In this document: positions 54,683 through 64,000 of the stretch, in pieces
Position numbering within the stretch: the stretch's first letter is position 1
How the letters are laid out: each line of letters opens with the position of its first letter
Source of the DNA: Okapia johnstoni
Lineage: Eukaryota; Chordata; Mammalia; Artiodactyla; Giraffidae
DNA: 64,000 nucleotides
NCBI GenBank assembly: GCA_024291935.2
Contig: CM044312.1
Location: forward strand, 1,904,501-1,968,500
Direction: 5' to 3'
Translations under genes and position numbers: made by a program
The notes under the pieces: generated by a model
Told to the model about the DNA's origin: nothing
Seen by the model: the letters and a program-made list of their open reading frames with translations, nothing else
Database searches by the model: none

Positions 54683-54895
54683 AAAAGTGAAAGTGAAAAT
54701 GTTAGTCACTCAGTTGTGTTTGACTCTGCAACCTGTAGCCCGCCAGGCTCCTCTGTCCATGGAATTCTCCAGGCAAGAATATTGGAGTGGGTTGCCATTT
54801 CTTTCTCCAGGGGATCTTCCCAATCCAGGGATCAAACCCCAGTCTCTGCATTGCAGGCAGATTCTTTACCATCAGAGCCACCAGGGAAGCCCCCT
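54683..54895 (-). mobile_element. Bov-tA SINE with 9-bp target duplication
   Basis: AAAGTGAAAGTGAAAATGTT to AGAGCCACCAGGGAAGCCCC. CCAGTGATG occurs at 54674-54682 and 54896-54904. Confidence 0.95.
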
Positions 54896-54905
54896 CCAGT
54901 GATGG

Positions 54906-55942
54906 GGAAGCCCCTTCAACACCTCTTCCATCCTGTTCCTCTAATAAACAGATTTGCCACTTGCCAAAGACTAGGCTTCTCAATCATACTCGTCCACAGC
55001 TGTCCTGATAGCCTGTTTTCCACCCCTCTCAAACAGGAATCCTGTGTTTCTACCAACTTAGCTACTCTTTTTTTTTTCCTGGATGTCAATACCAATAGTT
55101 GGATGCTTATGATAAATTGTGCTTCCCTTGTGTAGACTGAACCACTACATTTATGATAAATTGCATGGTTTCACCTTTAAATTTGCATTCTCTCCCATTG
55201 GCTCATGAGTTTCAGAAATGTGTGCATTATTTCTTGTTTCCTGAATAATCACTTGCTGTACATCTTTTGGGCCCTCAAAAAGAAATGAATAAGTTAAAGT
55301 TTTGTGCATCTGAAAAAAATTTTCATTTCAATAACTGTAAGTAATCATATCAAAAAACCATGTCAGCTTTCTTTTCAGGATTTGTTTGCTTTTATTGCAA
55401 CAATGCTGATAATATTGGATTGGGGTAGGAAGTTGAGCCCACATTCTGGTTAGGCTTGAGAAGTAAGCCTGGAAATGAATAGGTTATTTAAGTTATGAGA
55501 AACAGATGTGATTCTGATTGTGTAAAACCAGAACTGTTGAAAATGAACTACTCATCAAGTTGGTCACTTTTCATGCTTTACATACGATGGAAACCAACCC
55601 TTTAACAAGTGAATTCAAGGACTCTTCGCCGTGTGTGCGTGTGTGTGCGCGTGTGAGGTGTCGGGGCAGGCATGTCCGCACATCTCTGGGTGTAATCTCA
55701 TATATTCACTGATAATTGCCACATGACCCCAACACAATGGACTATTGTATGATAATCTAAAGAAATTCTTGTAACCAGCAAAGCTACAGTATCTGAAACA
55801 AAAAGCATCATGGAACCAGCGTTAGTCTGAATGTGATCTGTATAATATCTGTGATAGATTTTACAACTGTGGTGATTCAAGACTTCAATTTTGTATCAAG
55901 ACAGAATAACCTAAAAGCAGGTTGTCATCTTAATGTTTCCTA
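54906..55942. other. Unassigned; short GT-rich tract
   Basis: A GTGTGTGCGTGTGTGTGCGC tract is at 55631-55658 and a T11 run near 55068. No gene or repeat family recognised; composition is mostly AT-rich. Confidence 0.45.
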
Positions 55943-55950
55943 GTACATAG

Positions 55951-56050
55951 CTCCAGGAGTCAGTGATGGACAGGGAGGCCTGGCGTGCTGCAGTCCATGG
56001 GCTCGCAAAGAGTCGGACACGACTGAGCGACTGAATTGAACTGAACTGAA
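55951..56050 (+). mobile_element. 100-base BovB insertion with target duplication
   Basis: Only the last 100 bases of BovB are present, ending TGAACTGAACTGAA. TACATAG flanks it at 55944-55950 and 56051-56057. Confidence 0.94.
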
Positions 56051-56399
56051 TACATAGATTAGTTACATTTTTGATGCAAGTTCTGAGAATGGAGGTGCAG
56101 ATTATCTCCCCATGAGCGAGGGTGGGTTGTGCGACACCCACAGCTTGGGTGAGCGTTTCCGACGTGCATCCCGACCACATCAAACGAACGTGGGGACAGT
56201 CACGTGACCTGGTGTGTTTGTGTCCATCTGCATATTTTTCAGTTGAGAGTGAATGTGACTTGCAGGATAACAAAGGGTCTTAGAGAATCTTCAATTTCAT
56301 ATTCTAACTAGTTAGCCCTATTTGTTTGCTTTGAATCACTCATTTCAATAAGGTGAAAACTTGCGTTAATCCCCATTCATCAGTTGCCTAGATGCGTGC

Positions 56400-57010
56400 G
56401 AAATAGATCATGTGGACAAAACAAAGCCCTGCCAGACGCAATCTGCCATTGTCCCCTAAGCTGCTTCGAGGGGGCTCTTCACAGGTACCAAGAAGCCACT
56501 CCAGCCACTTCACATAGTTTGGAAGGTCCTCTCCTATTTTCCCCGCGTAGCACATGACTCAGCGCAGAAGAAAAGCCAAAAGCGGGCGTCAGATGAAGGG
56601 GAAGCCGGAGGAGGCCGAACTCATTTTGCACTCTCAGAGAGACAATTGGCTCTGCGGTAATTTGGAGAGTGAATTCAGTGAATAAATTGTGACATGGGAA
56701 AAACGGAAAAGGACAACAGGTTCCTGGCTCGCACAGAATCATTACCTTGGGTTGGCATTTTTCTTGAAGACCAATTGATAAAACAGGACAAAAATGTTTT
56801 TCCCCGTTAATTGCTTTCAAACACTGTCCTGTTAAACACCCAATTAAAAGGTAGAAGTGTGGTCCTCTGTTTGCTTCTAATGACCGTGCAAGAGAGGCTG
56901 GGGGTGGGTGGAGAGAAGGGACGGGGGAGGGAAAAAAAACACAATGGAAGAGTCCAGCATTTTCTTTTATGGCCATGGAATAAAAAAGATCAATAGAGAA
57001 GGTTTATCAC
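56400..57010. other. Repeat-free block, candidate conserved noncoding element
   Basis: No ruminant repeat interrupts this 600-base stretch. It is rich in TAAT/ATTA cores (GGTAATTTGGAGAGTGAATT, CCCCGTTAATTGCTTTCAAA, CACCCAATTAAAAGG) and TGACTCAGC, an AP-1/MARE-like site near 56556. A 165-residue minus-strand ORF crosses it but has no domain. The interpretation is inference from appearance. Confidence 0.4.
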
Positions 57011-57011
57011 G

Positions 57012-57380
57012 TCTTTAGCCTGCAACAGCCTCCTGAAAGACTAGGGCCTTGGAAACACAGCATAAGCCACACAACTCTTCTGAAAGAGAATCATTCTTTG
57101 GGACTCCATTGGAACTGACGTGTCTAAACACATTTGCACACGCAGCCAAATATCTGGGTTGGTTTGTGCACGAGAAAATAACATGGTCAGCTCAAAACGT
57201 CTTAAATCTACCGCTTACAGAGTAATGTCCAATTGTGATCTTCTAAACGTTGTTTGAATCACAAATGTAAGCCCTAATAGAATAAGAAGGATTGGTTGCA
57301 CTTTGACCACAGTAAGGCTTTGAATCTTGGAAGAAACCAAGTGTTTCACAGTGTAGCTGGAGTTGGTTTGGACCAAGTTT
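57012..57380. other. Unassigned interval
   Basis: Ordinary composition, no repeat or gene recognised. It may extend the preceding conserved-looking block. Confidence 0.35.
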
Positions 57381-57383
57381 GGT

Positions 57384-57473
57384 CGGGGCTGGGGTGCCGA
57401 GGAGGGGGAGGGAAAGGGGTGTGTGGGGGGAGGGGTGTGGAGGAGGGAAAGGGGTGAAGAGGGAGGAGAGAAT
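57384..57473 (+). repeat. G-rich purine tract
   Basis: Ninety bases with many G3-G6 runs, such as GGAGGGGGAGGGAAAGGGG and GGGGGGAGGGG. It is a G-quadruplex candidate on the + strand. Confidence 0.85.
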
Positions 57474-57703
57474 GAATCTGAGACCAACAGCGTATCGTGG
57501 ACACAGACCCTGTCTTTTCCTCTCTCACCCGTGTCTCATTTTCTCCCATCCTTTTTCCTCCCAAGTCCTATTTCTATGCCCATCTTTCAGCCTGTGGAAT
57601 TGGATGAAGGAGGACTTTATATGGTACTAAGCAAATTGGGGGTGGGAGAGGTGTGCGATGATCGCAGAGATATATTGAGTCTCTCTTCCTATGGATTCTC
57701 TTG

Positions 57704-57902
57704 GGCTGCATGCTAAGTTGCTTCAGTCATGTCCAACTCTTTCTGACCCTGTGTATCGTAGCCTGCCAGGCTCCTCTGTCCATGGGGTTCTCCAGGGAAG
57801 AATACTGGAGTGGGTTGCCATGCCCTCCTCCAAGGGATCTTCCCAACCCAGGGATCGAACCCACGTCTCTCATATCTTCTGCATTGGCAGGTGGGTTCTC
57901 TC
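57704..57902 (-). mobile_element. Bov-tA SINE, antisense, head truncated
   Basis: GCATGCTAAGTTGCTTCAGT to GCATTGGCAGGTGGGTTCTC. The last part of the tRNA-like head is missing. Confidence 0.92.
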
Positions 57903-58107
57903 TTGCGTTAGCTTTCAGAAATTGAATCCAAACAGGAAAGATAATAAGCAATTTGAAGAAAGCACACAGCACCTGCTGAAGCAAGCTGGGGAGCTGAACG
58001 GGCAGGTCCCACATACCGAGTAAGCCCAAGTCCGATTAGGTCCTCTTTGACACGGCCGGCCCACGGGTATGCAGTGCTGGTCACAGATATTGTATCATGA
58101 TTTACCC

Positions 58108-58322
58108 AGCAAATAATAACAGTAACTCACATTTCTTGAACACTGACTATTTGCCCTGTTGTTTCAAACTTTTTTCATCCATGAGCTCATTGATCCTTGC
58201 AAAGGTCTATGAGGCAAGGGCTAATATTACCCCCCAATCTGGGGAACCAGACTGTAAACTAGTGTGCTTGTGTGTGCACAGCTGAGAAGCGCTGGGGTTA
58301 GGCGTGAGTTGGTTCAACTCTT
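58108..58322 (+). mobile_element. MIR SINE
   Basis: CTCACATTTCTTGAACACTG, CATGAGCTCATTGATCCTTG, AAGGTCTATGAGGCAAGGGC and GTGTGCACAGCTGAGAAGCG follow the MIR consensus order through its conserved core. MIR is ancient and shared by mammals. Confidence 0.85.
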
Positions 58323-58466
58323 AGTGGAACCGGGAGTGTGAGTGAGAGAACCACCACCTTAGCAATTTCCTCCACAGGGATCTGACAGATGACATTGGCC
58401 TTGAAGATGCTGTGGTTACAGAGAAACACAGTAAGGCAAAGTTAGTTCGGGATTCTGCAATGTTAA

Positions 58467-58866
58467 ACAAGAAGGCTGAGCACCAAAGAATTGATGCTTT
58501 TGAACTGTGGTGCTGAAGAAGACTCTTGAGAATCCCTTGGATAGCAAGAAGATCAGACCAGTCCATCCTAAAGGAAATCAGTCCTGAATATTCATTGGAA
58601 GAACTGATGCTGAAGTTGAAGGTCCACTCCTTTGGCCACCTGTTGGGAAGAACTGTCTCACTGGAAAAAACCCTGATTCTGGGCAAGATTGAAGGCAGGA
58701 GGAGAAGGGGACGACAGAGGATGAGATGGTTGGATGGCATCAGCAACTCGATGGACATGAGTTTGAGCAAGCTCTGAGAGATGGTGAAGGACAGGGAGGC
58801 CTGGTGTGCTGCAGTCCATGGGGTCACAAAGAGTCGAAAACGACTGAGCAACTGAACAACAGCAAC
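58467..58866 (+). mobile_element. BovB 3' fragment, AACAGCAAC tail
   Basis: From AACAAGAAGGCTGAGCACCA to GAGCAACTGAACAACAGCAA. One stop (TGC TGA AGA) breaks the frame near 58514 and another near 58776. Confidence 0.94.
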
Positions 58867-58869
58867 AAA

Positions 58870-59505
58870 CATACAAAATGAAAAGGAGCTTTGCAGGGTT
58901 GCAGGCAGAGCAAGTTTTCCTCAGTGAAAGTCCGACGCCTCCAAGGAGTTCCCAGAGGCCAAGCAAGGCTGACTGCACTTGCTGCGGGGGCTCACCTTCG
59001 TTCGAGATGCTCTAGGAGTAGCTGGCATCACGTGGCAGCCTCGATCACCGCCGGGGACATCGGAGCTGACTGTATCTACAGATTTCTAAGAACAGGTTGA
59101 GCAGTTGCTCTGTAAATGAGAGCCATGTGGCGAGTTGTGAGTCCAGTTTAATCCCCACAGATGGTGCAACTTTCCACTTACTACTTAGGTCATCCAGACA
59201 AACGCAGGCTTCCGAAACATACTGAATTATCACGATGAGTAGAAAGCCAAGCCTGACCTTGGGAAAGGCTGTGGTTCAGGGAGACGGTCTTGGAGGGACC
59301 ATCTCTCGAGATACTAGTCCAGTTACTGAGTGTGCAGCCTCTGGCTTTCGGGGGATTGCCTTCCAAGAATGTTTGTGAGGTGCCATCCTAGCCCCCATTT
59401 TTAAAAAATGTGATGGTTGAACAACAACAACAAAAAACTCTGCTTAGAGAACTGGACATCCACATGGCCGCCGTGCCACCCCAAATTGGGAGGGGAAAGC
59501 AAAAT
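58870..59505. other. Unassigned interval
   Basis: No gene recognised. (AAC)n at 59420-59435 and only short ORFs. Confidence 0.4.
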
Positions 59506-59508
59506 TTA

Positions 59509-59566
59509 TTGTTGTTTTTCAGTTGCCCAGTGGTGTCCGACTCTTTGCAACCCCATGGACTGCAGA
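59509..59566 (-). mobile_element. 58-base BovB 3' end, antisense
   Basis: TTGTTGTTTTTCAGTTGCCC to CGACTCTTTGCAACCCCATG and GACTGCAG. It is the shortest BovB piece in the window. Confidence 0.8.
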
Positions 59567-59569
59567 AAT

Positions 59570-60315
59570 ATCCAACTGTTTAAAAATGAGCAAGAAAGGC
59601 CAGGTTTACAAACTCCATCTGGTCACCTCTATAGTTTTGAATCTTAAGTGGCAGCATCCATACAATTTAAGGTAAAAGAAGTAGGAACTAGAATCAAGAG
59701 TTTCAGGTCTCAAGTGCCACTCACAGGCCTCTTACAAGGAGGAGGTAGTTAAATCTGCAGTTACCCCTTCATTTTCATCAGTCAGCAAGCATTTAAGGAA
59801 AGCTGCTTTATTAGGTTACTGAGTTAGATGCTTCGGCTTATGCAGAGGTTTAATATGAGAGCCCTCATTTCTGGGACCCTAACACATAGGTGGTCACAGG
59901 TGCAGAGAAAGCTGTATTGCTCTCATCTCTACTTTCAGCCTTAAAATAAATAATATTAACAATGTTATCTCACTGATCACTGGTGAATTCTGCATCGCAC
60001 TTGGTCTCACTCAGGGCGTTCCTTCTTACTGAATACTGTGGGCTTCTGGAAGTTACCTGTAGAAGTTCAATGCATGTCACCTCATTCTCTGAGATAATTA
60101 ATGCAAGAAAAGCCAGAACTGTAATTCTGGACGAAGAAATTAGTTTCTAATGAGCAGTGGTAAAATTGGCTTGTTCTGAATTTACCATGGAAACACAGGC
60201 ACTAGATAAGAGGCCTCAGAAGACAAATATACATGTACTATCAAAACACAAATGCAAAGGAAAAGACGTCCCTGGAAACAAGGCTCTGGGCTTTCATCAT
60301 GGGAGGCTTCCGAGT
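59570..60315. other. Unassigned interval
   Basis: At 59770-59870 CAGTCAGCAAGCATTTAAGG is weakly reminiscent of MIR/L2 sequence but not assignable. No gene seen. Confidence 0.35.
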
Positions 60316-60317
60316 GG

Positions 60318-60430
60318 AACTTTTTAAAAAAAATTGTATTGAACTGTAGTTGATTGACAGTATTGTGATTATTTCCACTGTACAGGCCAGTTATACATGT
60401 ATACATATGTGTATATGCACTCCACTGGAG
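60318..60430 (-). mobile_element. L1 3' end, antisense
   Basis: TTTTTAAAAAAAATTGTATT, GAACTGTAGTTGATTGACAG and GTACAGGCCAGTTATACATG match the reverse complement of an L1 3' end. Confidence 0.8.
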
Positions 60431-60593
60431 AAACGTCACACCCCTTAAATCACAAATATTAACATGTGTGGCCCGTGTTTTATTTCTTCCTGGACATGTT
60501 AATTTCGTGTTCAAAATAATTTTCCCTTGTTTCACCCTTAATTAAAATATCCTTTGTTTTGGGTTTTCTTTGTTTTTTGTTTCATAAAGATAT

Positions 60594-60978
60594 TGAAAAA
60601 TTGATGCTTTCGAATTGTGGTGCTAGAGAAGACTCTTGAGAGTCCCTTGGACAGCAAGGAGATCAAACCTGTCCATCCTAAAGGAAATCAACTCTGAATG
60701 TTCACTGGAAGGACTGATGCTGAAGCTGAAGCTCCAATACTTTGGCCACCTGATGCAAAGAGCCGACTCATTGGAAAAGACCCTGATGCTGGGAAAGATT
60801 GAGGGCGGGAGGAGAAGGGGACGACAGAGGATGAGATGGTTGGATGGCATCACCGACTCAATGGACATGAGTTTGAGCAAGCTCCGGGAGATAATGAAGG
60901 ACAGGGTGGCCTGGTGTGCTGCCGTCCATGGGTCTTGAAGAGTTGGACACGACTGAACGACTGAACAACAGCAACAAT
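60594..60978 (+). mobile_element. BovB 3' fragment, AACAGCAAC tail
   Basis: From TTGATGCTTTCGAATTGTGG to GACTGAACAACAGCAACAAT followed by an A10 run. The translated part is open for 100 residues (60636-60938). Confidence 0.94.
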
Positions 60979-60999
60979 TAAAAAAAAAAGCAAGTCTGT

Positions 61000-61325
61000 A
61001 AAATCCTGTGGAAACCCCTGTCCAGAAGAGCCATTTGGGTTGTCAGCTAATTGTATCCCAAGGTGAATAAAGCTTAGATCCTCTCCGCGGGGTTCATCAC
61101 AGTCCCACGAAGGGAAGTGAGCCTGAGGGTGTTGACACCTGACGGGGTGACGGTGGAGGTGGTGCAGGGCAGGCACAGCCCGATGAAAGCACGAGACGCC
61201 CTGATGCCCTCACTGGCCTTGGGGTTTGTGCCAGTGCGGCGGTTCTGTCCTGTGCTGTACTTCCTGCACAGCATAATTTTAAAACTCACAAAGCATTTGA
61301 ATCATAGCTGGTAAATCAGACTAAG
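61000..61325. other. Unassigned, CpG-containing; minus-strand ORF
   Basis: 61074-61289 on the minus strand is open for 71 residues (MSFKIMLCRKYSTGQNRRTG...). The segment 61080-61255 has more CpG than its AT-rich surroundings. I recognise no protein. It could be a processed-pseudogene piece or chance. Confidence 0.35.
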
Positions 61326-61429
61326 GACAAGAAAGGAAATCAAATTAGATAAGATCTCAATAGAAGAAAAACCAATATTTAAAGGAAATTGCTAAGTCTT
61401 GGCTCACGTCTTAATCGTGAACACCCGTC

Positions 61430-62905
61430 CTATTGCTTTCTCAATTATTTTCCTAGAAATGGTGGGCTTTTCTTTAAATTACCTTTAAATTATCTGAAAT
61501 CTATGTCACATTCCCCACGAATCTTAAGAGCAAGCTGATCAACAACACATGCATTTTTAAAGACCTCATTAAAATAACTATCTATTAAAGCCCATAGTTC
61601 AGAAATAAATTTAGGAACTAAATTAATGGGAGAAGCAGAGTGAGGGGAAAGGAGATAATTACCGTGACGTGTCACAGAGAGTGTTATTTAATTAACCACA
61701 ATAATAAGAATTATGTGCTGTTCCACATTTGCAATTTCTTAGCTATTTAGTTTGCCGTGAAACATTAAGAAGGAAATAAAAGAGGAACAAAAAGAATAAT
61801 TGCATGTAGAGCATTGTAGTCAACGTGTTGATACCTCTTTCCCACTACCAAGTTGATCAATATTGGCATCCATTGTTCCCATAGCTATTGTATATCCTCA
61901 TTAAAGGGCCCACCCTCGTATATCTTTAAAATCAGCAGAGAGGTAGCTGGTTACTGCCGTACTTATGGGCCGATGGGATGAAGCATGTGGGCAGAACTGT
62001 CTCCAGCTTGAGGAGGTCCTAGCCAGTCATTAGGCTCACTAGTAGCATTTGAAAAGTGGCAGACTCCTAAAAATAATTTCAATTCTATTTTTGCCTCGGA
62101 GACTTGCTGCTGGGACTTGGGGTGGCTGGGCCTTACGTGACTCAGCAAAGTCACCACGTCTCTCTCTGTCTGCCTGTCAGCCCCTCTGCAACCCTGAGCT
62201 CGAAGTCAGAAAGAGATGAATATAGACCATTTGATGGATTACTTACCTTTCAGTATTATTTATAAGCTCCTGGCCAAAAAGTAGACAGATGCTTTCTTAT
62301 TGAACAAAAATACATTCATATAAACATGAAATCCCTTATTAACATTAAAGTGTTCGTGCCACACTTTATTTGTAATTCAATTACTTTAATTTAAGCACAT
62401 GTTCCCATAAAAACAATGTTGTAAATGGTGAAGAGGCTCCTAGACTAGCCCACAAGGCATATTTAAACGGAAAATGTGACTATGATACATGGGCTACTGG
62501 GAAAAACAGTAGAAATTATGATGAGAGCACCACTAATTAAAAAAAAAATCCTCTGAACACCGATACCATCACTTTTTCTTTTGCTGTTGCCTAAAAATAG
62601 ATTGCTTTAGCAGAAGGAAGGAGGTAGGTGGGTTCTTTGGGAAGGGAATTCCTGAATGTTGAAAACCCTTTTGAGACTGAAAGCACTAGCTCTTTATTAT
62701 GTATAATTTAATTGTAAAAACTTGGAACTCTCCTCATTATGCGGGCATGCCACTCTATCATTACTGAGCTCTATTTGTCAAGAATTTCTTGTCAATCCAA
62801 GCATCACCTTCCCTGCTCTTCAAAACACAGTCTCTGAGGCTGACGTTTGGTCACTGTGCTTTCTCTTCATCCTCTTGTTCTGATCTAAGAAATGTCTCAT
62901 GTCGT
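61430..62905. other. Repeat-poor AT-rich block, candidate conserved noncoding DNA
   Basis: About 1.5 kb without any recognised repeat. It is dense in homeodomain-like cores: GGAGATAATTACCGTGACGT, GTTATTTAATTAACCACAAT, AAATTAATGGGAG, TTCAATTACTTTAATTTAAG. A CRE-like TGACGTGTCA lies at 61664-61673. Constraint was not tested. Confidence 0.4.
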
Positions 62906-62914
62906 CTTGTGTTG

Positions 62915-63600
62915 ATTGAAGGTTATTTTTATTCATTCTTACTGGAATATAGTTGATTTACAATGGTGTGTTAGTTTTTTACTGCTCAGTTCAGTCGCTC
63001 AGTCGTGTCCGACTCTTTGCAACCCCATGAATCACAGCACACCAGGCCTCCCTGTCCATCACCAACTCCTGGAGTCCACCCAAACTCATGTCCATCGAGT
63101 TGATGATGCCATCCAGCCATCTCATCCTCTGTCGTCTCCTTCTCCTCCTGCCCCCAATCCTTCCCAGCATTAGGGTCTATTTCCAGTGAGTCAGTTCTTC
63201 CCATGAGGTGGCCAAAGTATTGGAGCTTCAGCTTCAACATCAGTCCTTCCAATGAACACCCAGGACTGATCTCCTTTAGGATGGACTGGTTGGATCTCCT
63301 TGCAGTCCAAGGGACTCTGAAGAGTCTTCTCCAACACCACAGTTCAAAAGCGTCAATTCTTCAGTGCTCAGCTTTCTTCACTGTCCAACTCTCACATCCA
63401 TACTTGACCACTGGAAAAACCATAGCCTTGACTAGACAGATCTTTGTTGGCAAAGTAATGTCTCTGCTTTTTAATATGCTATCTAGGTTGGCCATAACCT
63501 TCCTTCCAAGGAGTAAGCATCTTTTAATTTCATGGCTGTATAGCAAAGTGAATCAGTCATGAGTATACATATGTCCACTCCTTTTTAGATTTCCTTTGCT
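62915..63600 (-). mobile_element. L1 3' end, antisense, split by BovB
   Basis: Left part 62915-62980 (ACTGGAATATAGTTGATTTA, CAATGGTGTGTTAGTTTTTT) and right part 63538-63600 (GTATAGCAAAGTGAATCAGT, ACATATGTCCACTCCTTTTT) are adjacent in the L1 3' UTR. Confidence 0.85.
62983..63538 (-). mobile_element. BovB 3' half, antisense, inside an L1 end
   Basis: From GCTCAGTTCAGTCGCTCAGT to GTAAGCATCTTTTAATTTCA. It has the TGAACTGA-type tail and truncates in the region encoding HEIKR. The minus strand is open for 61 residues at 63361-63546. Confidence 0.95.
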
Positions 63601-63601
63601 T

Positions 63602-63845
63602 GAAGGTTTGAACACCTCCCCAAGGACATCCCCTCTTTTCCTGGATGTGAGCGGGTGTTGTGGCCCCACTGAGTCTGCTGACCTTCAGCTCCAGTCTCCT
63701 CTAGACCTGTCCATGTGGGGGCCTCTCAGACATCCCTGCCCTGGGTCCTGCACATTCTTCCTGTCAATCAGTCATCTCAACCTGAACTCCACTATGCAGA
63801 GTGCCTAAACGTTCATGTCTGTCAAGCCACCTTACATATACCTAA
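63602..63845. other. Unassigned interval
   Basis: Short interval with no recognisable repeat or gene. Confidence 0.4.
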
Positions 63846-63847
63846 AG

Positions 63848-64000
63848 GGCTTCCCAGGTGGTGCAGGCGGTAAAGAATCCGCCTGCCAATGCAGGAGACC
63901 CAAGAGTTGCGACTTTGATCCCTGGGTTGGGAAGATCCCCTGGAGGAGGAAATGGCAGCCCACTCCAGTATTCTTGTCTGGGGAATTCCATGAACAGAGG
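63848..64000 (+). mobile_element. Bov-tA SINE, cut by the window end
   Basis: GGGCTTCCCAGGTGGTGCAG to GGAATTCCATGAACAGAGG. The 3' part of the body lies beyond the window. Confidence 0.94.

Overview
This window is mammalian nuclear DNA from a ruminant, almost certainly a pecoran such as cattle, bison, buffalo, sheep or goat. The evidence is the repeat content: at least 14 pieces of the BovB (RTE-clade) LINE, about 25 tRNA-derived Bov-tA/Bov-A SINEs including the double-headed Bov-tA3 form, two cetartiodactyl CHR-type SINEs, bovid L1 with its typical 3' UTR, and a bovine-type mariner. I cannot separate the bovid species by eye.

I found no host protein-coding gene, rRNA gene, functional tRNA gene or CRISPR array. 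Every long ORF with a recognisable product belongs to a retrotransposon or DNA transposon. Other long ORFs lie in GC-rich DNA, are open on several frames and show no recognisable protein signature. The window is best read as intergenic or long-intron sequence in which transposable elements have repeatedly landed inside one another.

Layout. 0-10 kb: a 1.3-kb BovB with a broken reverse transcriptase, SINEs, old L1 3' ends and two unrelated 24-bp minisatellites. 10-20 kb: an L1 3' end split by BovB, a candidate conserved noncoding stretch (about 11.96-12.30 kb), a large antisense L1 with a younger L1 inside it (15.6-17.6 kb), an opposing L1 ORF2 remnant, and a CpG-rich patch near 19.6 kb. 20-34 kb: scattered BovB, SINE and L1 pieces in GC-rich DNA, a polypyrimidine tract (31.0 kb) and a 15-bp minisatellite (33.2 kb). 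34-39 kb: an old L1 hit by two SINEs, next to an inverted Bov-tA3 pair, then a one-ended mariner with a dead transposase. 41-46 kb: old L1 ORF2 pieces in both orientations and two CHR SINEs. 46.7-50.2 kb: the best-preserved element, a bovid L1 with a 5' inversion (twin priming), apparently inserted with a deletion of target DNA. 50.2-64 kb: BovB and SINE copies, some with clean target-site duplications, a MIR, and two repeat-poor stretches (56.4-57.0 and 61.4-62.9 kb) that resemble conserved noncoding DNA.

The genes here do not form a pathway. The biology visible is retrotransposition: L1 and BovB supply reverse transcriptase, and the SINEs are non-autonomous passengers (Bov-A is derived from BovB and uses its machinery). 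I found no convincing undescribed biological system. The most informative items are the inverted L1 with target deletion, a poly(T) insertion with a 10-bp duplication inside BovB that looks like a tail-only retroposition event, the palindromic L1 ends at 11.2 kb, and the conserved-looking noncoding blocks. Repeat family names come from recognition of consensus features, not from a database search, and most boundaries are good to about 5-20 bases.
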